In this document: positions 52,896 to 63,197 of the stretch, piece by piece | Layout of the letters: each line of letters begins with the position of its first letter | Position numbering within the stretch: position 1 is the first letter of the stretch | Assembly (NCBI GenBank): GCA_016707585.1 | Contig: JADJHL010000011.1 | Location: forward strand, 124,001-188,000 | Reading direction: 5' to 3' | DNA: 64,000 nt | From: Ignavibacteriales bacterium | GTDB taxonomy: Bacteria > Bacteroidota > Ignavibacteria > Ignavibacteriales > Ignavibacteriaceae | Notes under the pieces: model-generated | Seen by the model: the letters and a program-made list of their open reading frames with translations, nothing else | What the model was told of the DNA's origin: nothing | The model's database searches: none | Position numbers and translations under genes: made by a program

Positions 52896-54440
52896 ATGAA
52901 AAATAGAACTTACCTTTTTGTTATAGTATTACTACTAATCATTACAACAAAAAATTATTCACAGAGTAGCAACGATTGGTTTTTAATGCCCGATGGTTTG
53001 GGCATGTCAAATCAACTTGAATACTCTTATAACACAAAAGATAAAACCGAAATATTTGAAAACTGGTTAACACTTGATTACACGAAGAATATTTTTAGTG
53101 CAGGAATAAGATTTGAAGCATTTCAGCCAAACGACCCCGATCCTTCTGTAAGCAGAGGCAAAGATAAGTATGCTGATATTGCTTATAAATATTTTTCTGT
53201 TGATGTTGGCGATGTTGAAGAAGGAATAAACATAGTTGCAGGAAATTTTTATAAACTTTTTGGTCGCGGATTAATTTTAAAAAGTTATGAAGATAGAAAC
53301 ATAAGAGTTGATAATAATTTACTTGGAGTAAAAGTAGAAGCTAACTATATGGGATTTACACTTGCAGCGCTTTCTGGATCGGCAGCAAACTCAAACAATG
53401 AAAGAAACGATATTCTTCACGCAGCTGATTTACAATACAATGGATTTGATATTGTAAAACTTGGTGCAACATTTGCGTCCAATCAACCGGCAATTGAAGA
53501 ACTTGCAAGAACAACACTTGCATCTTTTAGAATTCAACCATCATACTGGAACTTAGATGGTTATGCTGAATATGGAATTAAAAGGAATAAAGATATTCAA
53601 TTTGGTGCTTTCCAAAATAACGAATCAAAAATTGGTGAAGCATTTTACGGAAGTTTAAATTTTTATTATGATGTTTTTTCAATCGTTGGAGAATATAAGC
53701 ATTATGATAATTATGCATTTACATCAAGCGACGGAACAATTTTTTATAACACCGCGCCATCACTTAGAAAAGAATATACATATCAACTTTTAAATCGTCA
53801 TCCATCACCACTTGATCAATCAAATGAAGAAGGTTATGCTATAGAGGCTAACTATAACTTTTCAGATGAAACTTCATTGATTGCAAATTATGGAATAACT
53901 CAAACGTTGCCCACAAGCTCATATTACCAGCGTGTAAACGATTTAGCACTTCCAATCGCAACACAATTAAAAGAATTATATTTACAGGCCACGCACAGCT
54001 GGAATGAATCCATAACAACGATTGCGGCATTAGGGTATAATGAAGAATTATCTGCAAACACACAAAGCATTACTCCGATTTTAGAAAACAAATTTTACTT
54101 TGATGATGTAAACACAATTAAAGTTGTATTAGAACACCAGCAAACAGAAAATCTAAATACAGATGAAATGTATTACAACGATGTATTAGCTTTAGAATAT
54201 TTACGCTCCCCAAGTTTTAATGTATCAATTGTTACAGAAATGCAAACAAGAGAACCGCAAGAAGATAGATTAGTAAGAAAATTATGGAGCTTTATACAAT
54301 TTGGATATAAACTAAGCAATCATACTGATCTTAGTTTGTTGGTAGGATCAAGACAAGCAGGAAACATTTGTATCGGCGGAGTATGTAGATATGAGCCAGC
54401 ATTTCAAGGAATTGAATTTAAAATGTTAACTAGATTGTAA
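52896..54440 (+). CDS. DUF6029-like outer-membrane beta-barrel protein
   Basis: A 514-aa protein: signal peptide (TYLFVIVLLLIITTKNYSQ), then continuous amphipathic beta-strands rich in aromatic residues and ending in Leu (MLTRL). The opening DGLGMSNQLEYSYNTKDKTE and IVAGNFYKLFGRGLILKSYE match the DUF6029 outer-membrane family found after TlpA- and Omp28-like genes. I chose the ATG at 52896 over an in-frame TTG at 52881. It follows the TlpA gene by 65 bp, so it may share the transcript. Ligand unknown. Confidence 0.78.
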   Translation: MKNRTYLFVIVLLLIITTKNYSQSSNDWFLMPDGLGMSNQLEYSYNTKDKTEIFENWLTLDYTKNIFSAGIRFEAFQPNDPDPSVSRGKDKYADIAYKYFSVDVGDVEEGINIVAGNFYKLFGRGLILKSYEDRNIRVDNNLLGVKVEANYMGFTLAALSGSAANSNNERNDILHAADLQYNGFDIVKLGATFASNQPAIEELARTTLASFRIQPSYWNLDGYAEYGIKRNKDIQFGAFQNNESKIGEAFYGSLNFYYDVFSIVGEYKHYDNYAFTSSDGTIFYNTAPSLRKEYTYQLLNRHPSPLDQSNEEGYAIEANYNFSDETSLIANYGITQTLPTSSYYQRVNDLALPIATQLKELYLQATHSWNESITTIAALGYNEELSANTQSITPILENKFYFDDVNTIKVVLEHQQTENLNTDEMYYNDVLALEYLRSPSFNVSIVTEMQTREPQEDRLVRKLWSFIQFGYKLSNHTDLSLLVGSRQAGNICIGGVCRYEPAFQGIEFKMLTRL

Positions 54441-54928
54441 GCAAATTTGTCTATCTTGGAACTAAAAATTTGCCAAACACTAATTATTTGGCGACAAAAC
54501 TTTTTTTTTTTATTGTTGACTTTGTCAATAATTTTTAGGACGTTCCCATATAAAATTAAAATAATTTTAATAAAGGATGATTTTACTGACTGATTGATAC
54601 TAAGATTTAACATTTGTTAAAAATTCCGCATAATAGTTGATTAAAGTAATTGTTTTATTATTACTTTTTTAATCTCAAACTATTCCTCTTTCAATCACTC
54701 AGAAATATTAGACGACTCTATATATTATTTTGTTCGCAGTATTTCGTTTTTATTTGTAAATAAAGTCAAGAATTATTCTATCTTGGAGAGATGAGAGCAA
54801 AAATAGTTGACTACATTTTGAATCAACATTTTTATCCCTTCAAATAGAAGCTTAAGTAAGTGAAAGAATTTTATTCTTTAATTATTAGTTTCTCTACTCA
54901 TTAATCAAATATTTTACGAGGAGGTAAA
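54441..54928. other. Intergenic region, 488 bp, upstream of the TonB/PorV set
   Basis: No gene is evident. A weak hairpin GCAAATTT/AAATTTGC lies at 54441-54473. The 11-mer TCTATCTTGGA occurs twice, near 54450 and 54777. An 18-codon frame starts at 54791 but is not convincing. The region probably holds the promoter of the strong operon that follows. Confidence 0.55.
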
Positions 54929-55648
54929 ATGAGAATACCTTACAAAAATAAACTGTTGGTGGCAATGTTATTTGGCATCTTAGTTTATGTTGTTGGCTGT
55001 GTCGATACTAGCGTCCAAACTATTCCCGAAAGTATCAATTATACCAGTCAATTAAAAGTTGTAAACTTAGTTAGTGGAGGTGGAACGGCCACAATCTCAC
55101 TTAACAATCAATCCCTTGGTTCTTTGGATTTTGGAGCGGAACTTCCAAATGCTCAAGCAGCTTTTTTAAATATTCCCTCAGGAAATAAAGTTCTCAATGT
55201 AACCTTTACAGGAGGCACTGCAAAAGAATATAGATTTGCTGCTGATACTGAATATAAATTGCGAGTATTTTTGGTTGGAACTCCTGCAGATGCCCAGGTT
55301 ATAAAAGTTCTACAGAGATATACTTGGCAAACCAAAGATTCTCCTAACGGAGCTTTACTTTTTCCTGCCGATACAGGGTTCGTCTCATTTTTTAATGGTT
55401 CAACTGATGCAACTATTAATGGTGTTACTATAAATGATACCCTGGATATAGAGTTTGCTTCACCACTTGCGCTTGGTGGAGTTAGTGGAAGAACTAAACT
55501 AAAAGCTGGGAATTATTCATTTAAAGTTGCTTATAACGATTCTCTTGAAACATCTTTTGATTATACAGTTGGCGCTAAAAGTAGATATACTGTAGTGATT
55601 TATGATACAGTAGGTAGTATAAAAAATTCAGTTCTCGTTGATGATTAA
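54929..55648 (+). CDS. DUF4397 lipoprotein
   Basis: A 239-aa protein with a lipoprotein signal (LLVAMLFGILVYVVGC, Cys24). Two related beta-domains follow: SQLKVVNLVSGGGTATISLN through NIPSGNKVLNVTF, and GFVSFFNGSTDATINGVTIN through LKAGNYSFKVAYND. This is the DUF4397 pattern of surface lipoproteins. A very strong ribosome site GGAGG lies before the ATG. First gene of a set (lipoprotein, TonB receptor, large secreted protein, PorV-like protein). It may be the surface partner of the receptor. Confidence 0.8.
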   Translation: MRIPYKNKLLVAMLFGILVYVVGCVDTSVQTIPESINYTSQLKVVNLVSGGGTATISLNNQSLGSLDFGAELPNAQAAFLNIPSGNKVLNVTFTGGTAKEYRFAADTEYKLRVFLVGTPADAQVIKVLQRYTWQTKDSPNGALLFPADTGFVSFFNGSTDATINGVTINDTLDIEFASPLALGGVSGRTKLKAGNYSFKVAYNDSLETSFDYTVGAKSRYTVVIYDTVGSIKNSVLVDD

Positions 55649-55676
55649 AAAAGTTAATAAATAACGGAGGAAAAAT

Positions 55677-58661
55677 ATGTTTCCAAAATTTTATAAAATA
55701 TTACTTTTAACTCTATTTGCTACTTCCATTGCTTTTTCACAAGCAGGTAGAATTTCAGGTAAAGTTACCGATCAAGAAACAGGCGAAGCATTAGTAGGTG
55801 CAAACGTTATTCTTGTAGGAACAAGTTTAGGTGCGGCAACAGACATTAACGGTGAATATGTGGTTAATAATGTTACTGCAGGGCAGTATAATGTTCGTGC
55901 TTCTTATATCGGTTATCAAGATATGACAATTAGTAATTTAAAAGTTACATCTGGCTTAACTGCTGAAGCAAATTACAAATTAAACTTAAAAGGTTTTTCT
56001 ACATCAGACGTTGTAATCGTTTCTGAAAGACCGCTTATTGAAAAAAGTTCAACCAACGCTGTAAGAATTATTGGCGGAGATGATTTTAGTAATCTTGCCG
56101 AAAGAAATCTAAATGCTGTTGTTGCATTGCAGCCGGGTGTTGTTAGACAAAACGGATTAACATTCATTCGTGGTAGCAGACCAGATGAGACTGGTTATAC
56201 AGTAGAAGGTTCAGATGTTAAAAACGTACTTAATAGAAATGGTGGATCTTTAGTAACTCTTACTCCCGATGCATTACAAGAAGTTCTTGTACAAGCAGGT
56301 GGATATACTGCAGAATTTGGAAATGCAAACGCAGGTATCGTATCGTCAGAGTTTAGAACAGGAACCAGCGATTATCATTTTTCTCTAAGAGCTGAAACAG
56401 ACAATTTTGGTAATTTTCCTGGTGAAAAATTCTTAGGAACGTATTCATACGGTTATTCTGATTATGTTGTCACACTTAGTGGTCCAATCTTTACAGATAA
56501 ATTGAAACTGTTTATATCTGGTGAAAATGCATTTATGAGAGATAACAATCCTAAGTTTTTCGAAAGTAATCCAACAGCATTTTCAGATGGTGCTTTGTTA
56601 GATACTACTAAAGTATATGATACTGGTTTTTTTGGTGGTTCAACATCTGAATATCAATATCTTACTTGGGATGCAGGAAACATTCCTGGTTTAATGGATA
56701 ATAGATATACCATAAACAGTACATTATTGTTTGATAATAATCCATTGATATTAAGACTTGCAACCGCATTTACAAAACAAAGCCAAAGAACAGCAAACAC
56801 TAATATTAATTTATTTAATGCTGGTCGTTTAGCTCAAACGGATGATTCAAATTTATTATTAAATCTTAAAGGCACATATATTTTATCATCAAATTCATTT
56901 TTGGATGCTAATATTGGATACTTTGATTCACGTACAAAAGTGCATGATCCTAATTTTGAAGATAATTTTTTAGCTTACAGTGATAGTTTAGCTGGTGCTG
57001 CTCTTGGATGGAATTATACTAATTATACATCTAGCCCAGATCCTTATGATTTTTATGGTTTCCCTTTTAATAGACCGGGAACATTATTATCTGGATATAG
57101 AAAAGATCATAATAATTATTTCAGTGGATCACTTGCTTATACAGGTCAATTAGATGTGCATGCATTAAAGATTGGTGGTTCTTTCCAAAGATGGACTGTA
57201 AGACGTTATCAACAACTTGATGCTAGTGACTTCCTACAAGTAGTTAGATCAAATCCAGATGCTGCAAGAGATTCATTGGCCAACTTGATTGGTACTACAA
57301 TGTATACAAACATGAATAATTTTGGTTTTGATGTTTTTGGAAATGAAACCGATGAAGAAGGTCTTTTTGCTCCCAAGCATCCCGTTCTTGGTTCAGCTTA
57401 TTTAGTTGATAGAATAGAGGTTAATGATATTATCATTAATGCTGGATTAAGATATGATTATATTGATATGGATAGCTGGGCATGGACAAATCCATTACTT
57501 CCAACTATCGATAGAATTACTCATTTAATACCAGACTCAGCCTTTACTGATGGTAGTACGTTCAATTATATATCCCCTAGATTAGGATTTGCATTCCCTG
57601 TAACAGATCAAACAGTATTCCATTTACAATATGGTAAATTCGTTCAATCACCTAGTTTGGATGTAGCATATCGTGGTGTTTACCAGGCAGCTCAACAAAT
57701 TGTTGGTGCAAATTTATTTACAAATCCGATTGCTTATAATCCTAAACCAATAAGAACAACTCAATACGAAATTGGGTTCTCTCATCAGTTTACAGATTTT
57801 GCCGCATTTGATATTACAGCATTCTATAAGGATATCAAAGGACAACTTCAGTATGTTGTTATAAATACTGCACCTGGTGCATTGAGAAGTAAATATAATG
57901 TATTTGCTAATCAAGATTTTGCAACCACAAAAGGTCTTGAGTTAAGCTTTAAATTAAGAAGAATTGAAAGAGTTCGTGCTGAAATGAATTATACTTATTC
58001 ATCAGCTCAAGGAACAAACTCGCTTTCAAACAGCGGCGTTGGTTCTACTGAAGTTAATGGTAACGTTCCAACTATGCTAATACCACTAGATTATAATCAA
58101 ACACATCGAGGCTCTATCTTTTTAGATTATAGTTTTGATAAGGGTGATGGTGGTTCTATTCTTGAACAGTCAGGCATCAATGTTCTTTTTACATTTAACA
58201 GTGGTCACCCATTTACTTACTCTCAAACAGGTGGATTGGGACAGGCTTCTGCTTGGACTGGTGGAATTACACCAATTGGAACAGGGGATACTAGAGGTAG
58301 AAGACCAATTGGTCCTATTAATTCTGCAACAACCCCGTGGACCTATAATGTGGATTTAAGAATTCATAAAACGATAAACATCTTTCAATTAGATTTTGAT
58401 ATTTATTTTTCAGTCCAAAATCTACTTAACACTAAAAACGTTACAAATGTTTATGATAAAACAGGTAACGCATACAATGATGGTTTCTTAAACACAGAAG
58501 ATGGACAAAACATTATAGCAGGTGAAAGATATACAGATAGATTTGCTGACTTATACAGGTCAATTAATTATGGTAATAGACAATCAGCATTTAATGTATA
58601 CGGTTATGATTTATTTAGTGCCCCAAGACAAATGCGACTTGGTGTTTTGATTAATTATTAA
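55677..58661 (+). CDS. TonB-dependent outer-membrane receptor with carboxypeptidase-regulatory N-terminus
   Basis: A 994-aa protein. Signal peptide (residues 1-22); CarboxypepD_reg-like beta-sandwich (GRISGKVTDQETGEALVGAN); plug domain (about 115-240: ALQPGVVRQNGLTFIRGSRPDE; VLVQAGGYTAEFGNANAGIV). The 22-strand-like beta-barrel ends in the aromatic stretch APRQMRLGVLINY. It takes up a ligand energised by TonB/ExbBD. There is no SusD-like gene, so this is not a standard Sus pair; the partner is the DUF4397 lipoprotein upstream. GGAGG lies before the ATG, 28 bp after that gene. Confidence 0.92.
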   Translation: MFPKFYKILLLTLFATSIAFSQAGRISGKVTDQETGEALVGANVILVGTSLGAATDINGEYVVNNVTAGQYNVRASYIGYQDMTISNLKVTSGLTAEANYKLNLKGFSTSDVVIVSERPLIEKSSTNAVRIIGGDDFSNLAERNLNAVVALQPGVVRQNGLTFIRGSRPDETGYTVEGSDVKNVLNRNGGSLVTLTPDALQEVLVQAGGYTAEFGNANAGIVSSEFRTGTSDYHFSLRAETDNFGNFPGEKFLGTYSYGYSDYVVTLSGPIFTDKLKLFISGENAFMRDNNPKFFESNPTAFSDGALLDTTKVYDTGFFGGSTSEYQYLTWDAGNIPGLMDNRYTINSTLLFDNNPLILRLATAFTKQSQRTANTNINLFNAGRLAQTDDSNLLLNLKGTYILSSNSFLDANIGYFDSRTKVHDPNFEDNFLAYSDSLAGAALGWNYTNYTSSPDPYDFYGFPFNRPGTLLSGYRKDHNNYFSGSLAYTGQLDVHALKIGGSFQRWTVRRYQQLDASDFLQVVRSNPDAARDSLANLIGTTMYTNMNNFGFDVFGNETDEEGLFAPKHPVLGSAYLVDRIEVNDIIINAGLRYDYIDMDSWAWTNPLLPTIDRITHLIPDSAFTDGSTFNYISPRLGFAFPVTDQTVFHLQYGKFVQSPSLDVAYRGVYQAAQQIVGANLFTNPIAYNPKPIRTTQYEIGFSHQFTDFAAFDITAFYKDIKGQLQYVVINTAPGALRSKYNVFANQDFATTKGLELSFKLRRIERVRAEMNYTYSSAQGTNSLSNSGVGSTEVNGNVPTMLIPLDYNQTHRGSIFLDYSFDKGDGGSILEQSGINVLFTFNSGHPFTYSQTGGLGQASAWTGGITPIGTGDTRGRRPIGPINSATTPWTYNVDLRIHKTINIFQLDFDIYFSVQNLLNTKNVTNVYDKTGNAYNDGFLNTEDGQNIIAGERYTDRFADLYRSINYGNRQSAFNVYGYDLFSAPRQMRLGVLINY

Positions 58662-58721
58662 TTTATTGAGAGAATTTTATGTCGCTCCATGAAAAATATA
58701 AATTTGCGGAGGTTATTTAAT

Positions 58722-61700
58722 ATGAAAAAATCTAAATATTTGAGTTTTATACTGATATTTATTTTCCTTATTTCTTCGCCCTTTAGCTTACATGCTAATT
58801 ATAAGGGAAATGATAAGGATAAAGGGAAAAAACCACTTCAGAAAACTAATGTAAATCCATCACAGAGTCTTATTAATATTAATAATATCTCCTGTTGGGT
58901 TAGTGAAGAAGGATTTCACGACTGGGTCGTGGCTTCTGGCTGGAATGGTGCATTTCCAAGTGGAACTACAGTTGGAGCAATCTTTGCTGAAGGGTTAGTT
59001 TGGGGAGGTAAAGTTAATGATGGCTCTACTCCTCTTGTTAGAGTAAATGGAAATACATACGGTACAGGATGTTCTCCAATTACAAGATTATATAGAGTTA
59101 GACCAGATTTTTTAACTGGCAATCTTCTTCAAGATGCTGCAACATTTAACAATGTTTCTACTGGCGCTGTTACCGCAGCGGACATTCAGGCATTAAGAGA
59201 TCAATATCAAATTGATTGGAACCAATGGCCAGTTAATGAAGGAGCTCCATATAAAGATGTTGATCAAAATGGAACATATAATCCAGAAATAGATATTCCT
59301 GGAATTCCAGGGGCATCTCAAACATTGTTTATTAAATATAATGATGCTATTTCAGCTTCAAATTATGGTTCACCACCAATTGGACTTGAAGTATCAGAAA
59401 CTTATTGGGCATACTCATATACAGGTGCTTTAGGAAATGTAATTTATAAGAAAGTTGATTTAGTATATAAAGGAACACCAACTTCCGCTGCTAACTCTAG
59501 CATTGATAGTATGTACATTGTTCAATGGGCTGATCCGGATGTTGGAGCCTCTGGTGATGACTTTGGAGGTTGCGATACTGCATTAAATTTAGGATATGCT
59601 TACAATTCAGGAACACCAGATGCTACTTATGATGGGCTTGGATTGGCTCCACCTGCTGCTGGATATGATTTTTTACAAGGTGTTTCAACTTATACAGGAA
59701 ATCCAAACGATAGCGCAATGTTCAATCTTAAATGGAGAAAAGGATATAAGTATATTAATCCTAAACCGATGAGTTCTTACGCTTATTTTGCTGCCGGCGG
59801 AACCTGGGGTGACCCTGATTTTGAATATAATGGTACGTTAGAGTTTTATAACCTTATGAGGGGTTATTTACCTATCCCACGATATCCGAATTCTACTCCA
59901 TTCCCCGAATCAGTTGCTGATGTTACATCCTTTGGGACATACTTATTATCAGGTAATCCTGTAGATGGCACCGGAAAATTAGATGGTGCAGTGGATGGTC
60001 CTGGCGATAGACGTATTATGGTTACTAATGGACCTATCACGATGCATCTTGGTGATACTGCACAAGTTGTAGTAGCATTGGTTGCTGGTATAGGTACAGA
60101 TCATTTAAGCAGTGTAACCAATATGAAGAAGAACGATGAAACAGCTCAAATTGTTTTTGATCAGTTATTTCAATTACCATCTATCGATCCACCAGTTGTA
60201 CAAATTGCTAACTTAGACCAGAAGCTAGTATTAAACTGGGGAAATGATGCTATCAGTATTGATAAAATTGAAAATTTTGCAGATAAAGATTATACATTTG
60301 AAGGCTATGAAGTTTATCAAATACCATCACCTTCCTCTTCATTAAGTGAAGGAGTACTATTGGGCACTTTTGATGTTGTAAATGGTGTTACAGCTATTTA
60401 TGATACAGTACTGGATGTTAATGGTACAAGTATTCCTCAACTTTCAGCTGATGGTAAAGATGCAGGCGTACAAAGATATTTAAATATTGAGAATGATAAA
60501 ATTAATGGAACCGATTTACGCAATGGACAAGAATATTATTTTGCTGTAGTATCATATGCATATAATCCTGCACCACTGCTTCCTTTTCATGCATTAAGAT
60601 CTGCTTTTGTAATACAAACAGCTATTCCACAAACCGCACCTCCAGGTACAGTTTATAATGGTACAGTTGGTGATACTTTAGCAGTTGTTCATACTGGCGG
60701 AAGTGATGGAGATGCTATTGCAATTGTAGTTGATCCAACAGCATTAACCGGGCATACATATGAGGTTAAGTTTGATACCACAGGTGGAAATACTACCTGG
60801 AGTATATTAGACAAAACATTAAATACTACTGTTGTTTCAGGATTAACCAATCAAGCTGGTGGTGAAACCTATCCAATAGTGGATGGTATTATGGTTAAGG
60901 TAACAGGTCCTCAACCTGATTTCAAAGATTTTCAAGAAGTTTCTAATGCTAATGGCCCACACGATCCATCCTATGCTGCCTTCAGATTTAATGGTAGTGG
61001 TTTCCCAACAACATTAGCAGGAGATCCTGATAGACCAGATGCGAACCCATCAGGAACGAGATGGGGAATACATACTGGAGCTAACGGAAGTGGAAGCTTT
61101 GATTACACATTTTTTAAATCTCGAGTACTTCGTGGAAGTAATGGTACAAGACTAATACCTTACGATTATGAATTAAGATTTACTGCCGCTGGCGGTAAAG
61201 CTTATTTAGCTTTTACAAACGAAGCAAACGTTGATGTTCCATTTGAGATCTGGAATATTGGTATCGCTACACCTAATGATCCAAGTGATGACTACAGAAT
61301 GATTCCTTGGGTTTTAGATAATCTTGAAAATAATGTTTTTGATCTTAGCGGATCAGACTGTCCAATTTCCGGTGGTGATAACGATGCAGAAACCGATTGG
61401 ATATACTGGTATCAACCTGTTAATAAATCTGCAGGAACAGCAGGGTATGATTCTTATGTAAATAACCTTGCTTCTGGCGATACTACCGCAGCACTTGATG
61501 CTATTGGTGATGAAGTAATGGCAAGAATGGTATTGGTTAATTTTAATGGTGGAAGCGTTAGTGATCCTAACTTCCCAAATAATTTTACCGAACAAATACC
61601 TCCAACAGGCTCTGTATACAGGCTTATCAGCACAAAACCAAACGACGTAAATGATTCATTTACTTTCAATGCTCCAACTGTAGAGCAGAGTATGGCAAAA

Positions 61701-62033
61701 GCAAAAACTGATGTTGAAAAAATCAATGTATTCCCAAATCCTTATTATGGATATCATTATCGTGAAACATCACCAACTAATCACTATGTAACATTTAGTC
61801 ATTTACCAGATAATGCAACAATTAGGGTATTTGATATTAGTGGTGTTTTAGTAAAGACAATTACTCACGAATCCACCAAAGGGCAGTTTGATTCTTGGGA
61901 CTTACAAAATGATAATAACTACCCTGTTGCTAGTGGTATTTACATAGTGCATGTTGATATGCCTGAGTTAGGTACTACGAAAATATTAAAGTTAGCTGTT
62001 ATTCAAGAACAACAAATGTTAAAAGTATATTGA
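58722..62033 (+). CDS. Large secreted protein with T9SS/FlgD-like C-terminus (1103 aa)
   Basis: A 1103-aa protein: signal peptide (KKSKYLSFILIFIFLISSPF), a long low-complexity-free body with aromatic/Gly-rich beta motifs (SEEGFHDWVVASGWNGAF; YKDVDQNGTYNP; RPDFLTG), and no enzymatic family I recognise. The C-terminus INVFPNPYYGYHYRETSPTN then FSHLPDNATIRVFDISGVLV is a FlgD-like or T9SS-type domain with a variant box (NPYYG in place of NPFNP). Start: ATG 58722 has GGAGG upstream; an earlier frame from 58689 exists but precedes that site. It lies between the TonB receptor and the PorV-like protein, so it may be the cargo of the pair. Confidence 0.8.
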   Translation: MKKSKYLSFILIFIFLISSPFSLHANYKGNDKDKGKKPLQKTNVNPSQSLININNISCWVSEEGFHDWVVASGWNGAFPSGTTVGAIFAEGLVWGGKVNDGSTPLVRVNGNTYGTGCSPITRLYRVRPDFLTGNLLQDAATFNNVSTGAVTAADIQALRDQYQIDWNQWPVNEGAPYKDVDQNGTYNPEIDIPGIPGASQTLFIKYNDAISASNYGSPPIGLEVSETYWAYSYTGALGNVIYKKVDLVYKGTPTSAANSSIDSMYIVQWADPDVGASGDDFGGCDTALNLGYAYNSGTPDATYDGLGLAPPAAGYDFLQGVSTYTGNPNDSAMFNLKWRKGYKYINPKPMSSYAYFAAGGTWGDPDFEYNGTLEFYNLMRGYLPIPRYPNSTPFPESVADVTSFGTYLLSGNPVDGTGKLDGAVDGPGDRRIMVTNGPITMHLGDTAQVVVALVAGIGTDHLSSVTNMKKNDETAQIVFDQLFQLPSIDPPVVQIANLDQKLVLNWGNDAISIDKIENFADKDYTFEGYEVYQIPSPSSSLSEGVLLGTFDVVNGVTAIYDTVLDVNGTSIPQLSADGKDAGVQRYLNIENDKINGTDLRNGQEYYFAVVSYAYNPAPLLPFHALRSAFVIQTAIPQTAPPGTVYNGTVGDTLAVVHTGGSDGDAIAIVVDPTALTGHTYEVKFDTTGGNTTWSILDKTLNTTVVSGLTNQAGGETYPIVDGIMVKVTGPQPDFKDFQEVSNANGPHDPSYAAFRFNGSGFPTTLAGDPDRPDANPSGTRWGIHTGANGSGSFDYTFFKSRVLRGSNGTRLIPYDYELRFTAAGGKAYLAFTNEANVDVPFEIWNIGIATPNDPSDDYRMIPWVLDNLENNVFDLSGSDCPISGGDNDAETDWIYWYQPVNKSAGTAGYDSYVNNLASGDTTAALDAIGDEVMARMVLVNFNGGSVSDPNFPNNFTEQIPPTGSVYRLISTKPNDVNDSFTFNAPTVEQSMAKAKTDVEKINVFPNPYYGYHYRETSPTNHYVTFSHLPDNATIRVFDISGVLVKTITHESTKGQFDSWDLQNDNNYPVASGIYIVHVDMPELGTTKILKLAVIQEQQMLKVY

Positions 62034-62042
62034 TATAAATAC

Positions 62043-62072
62043 GAGGTACAAACAACACTCAGTTTGTACCTC
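62043..62072 (+). terminator. Hairpin after the large cargo gene
   Basis: GAGGTACAAAC-AACACTCA-GTTTGTACCTC followed by a weak AT-rich run. It could reduce read-through into the PorV-like gene, which has its own ribosome site. Confidence 0.6.
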
Positions 62073-62102
62073 AATTAAATTTTTAATTATTCGGAGGAAT
62101 TT

Positions 62103-63143
62103 ATGTTTCATTTGAAAAGAGTAATATTTCTACTTCTGATATTAAGCTTCTCAGTTGTTGAAACATTCGGTGGTGGTCAAAATCGTGCAGGTACTTCAGC
62201 AGCTCCAGAACTACGAATCCCAATAGGAGCAAGATACTTAGCAATGGTTGGAGCCCCGATTGCTTCAGTTACTGGCTTAGAAGCTATATATTGGAACCCA
62301 GCGGGAGTGGATCTCAGTTTAGCTTCCGCAAACGCATTATTTTCACATCGCACCTATCTTGCAGATATGAGCATGAACTATGCTGCAGTTAGTGGAAAAG
62401 TAGGCGATTTAGGTTCAATTGGATTGTCATTTAGATCTTTAAATATTGGAGATATAAATGTAACAACAATGGATCAGCCCGATGGAACTGGCCAAATTAT
62501 AAGCCCGGGATATTTTGTTATTGGTTTAACATATTCAAAACAGCTTACTGATAAAGTTTCAATTGGTGCTAACTTCAATCTAATTAATGAAACTATTGAT
62601 AAAGTGGCTTCAAGTGGATTTAGTTTTGATTTTGGTGTTTCGTATAAAAACTTATTTGATGTAAAAGGATTAGCTCTTGGCGTTGTAGTTAAAAATTTGG
62701 GTGGAACTATGAAGTTTAGTGGTAATGGATTATTTGTTCAAGCCAACGATCAAAGTTCGCAGAGAGGACCAACTTATTTGGCAATCGATGGAGCTTCTGC
62801 AGAATTACCATCTGAAATTGCGATTGGTTTATCTTATCTACAAAGTTTTGATGAAGAAAATTCATTATTACTATCCTCTTCATTCCAAAATAATAACTAC
62901 GCATATGATGATTATAAATTTGGATTGGAGTATTCATACAAAAATCTATTATTTGTAAGAGGCGGTTATTTATTTTCACCTCAGTCAACTGACGGAACTC
63001 CAAATATTTTTCAGAATTATGCGGTTGGAGTTGGCGTAAATTTAAAAGAAGTTAGTAACATAGATGTTTCAGTTGATTATGCTTATGTTCCAGTAGAAAT
63101 TTTTGATGCTAATCACGTCTTCTCAATTTCATTTGGGTTCTAA
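62103..63143 (+). CDS. PorV/PorQ-family outer-membrane protein
   Basis: A 346-aa protein: signal peptide (about residues 1-23), then ELRIPIGARYLAMVGAP, GLEAIYWNPAGVDL and later strands. This is the FadL-like PorV/PorQ barrel pattern (A-x-x-x-x-x-x-W-N-P-A-G). It ends in VFSISFGF, a C-terminal Phe typical of outer-membrane barrels. PorV shuttles T9SS cargo to the attachment complex; PorQ-type relatives have related roles. The preceding 1103-aa secreted protein is a plausible client. GGAGG lies before the ATG. Confidence 0.87.
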   Translation: MFHLKRVIFLLLILSFSVVETFGGGQNRAGTSAAPELRIPIGARYLAMVGAPIASVTGLEAIYWNPAGVDLSLASANALFSHRTYLADMSMNYAAVSGKVGDLGSIGLSFRSLNIGDINVTTMDQPDGTGQIISPGYFVIGLTYSKQLTDKVSIGANFNLINETIDKVASSGFSFDFGVSYKNLFDVKGLALGVVVKNLGGTMKFSGNGLFVQANDQSSQRGPTYLAIDGASAELPSEIAIGLSYLQSFDEENSLLLSSSFQNNNYAYDDYKFGLEYSYKNLLFVRGGYLFSPQSTDGTPNIFQNYAVGVGVNLKEVSNIDVSVDYAYVPVEIFDANHVFSISFGF

Positions 63144-63162
63144 TAATATTTCTACTTTATTT

Positions 63163-63197
63163 AACCCGTACCGATAAAATCGGTACGGGTTTTTTAT
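63163..63197 (+). terminator. Intrinsic terminator
   Basis: ACCCGTACCGAT-AAA-ATCGGTACGGGT followed by TTTTT: a perfect stem closing the TonB/PorV set. Confidence 0.9.

Noticed and set aside
54791..54847. 18-codon frame upstream of the TonB/PorV operon, possible leader peptide
   Set aside because: The GGAGAG touches the ATG, and no runs of one amino acid or attenuator hairpin follow.
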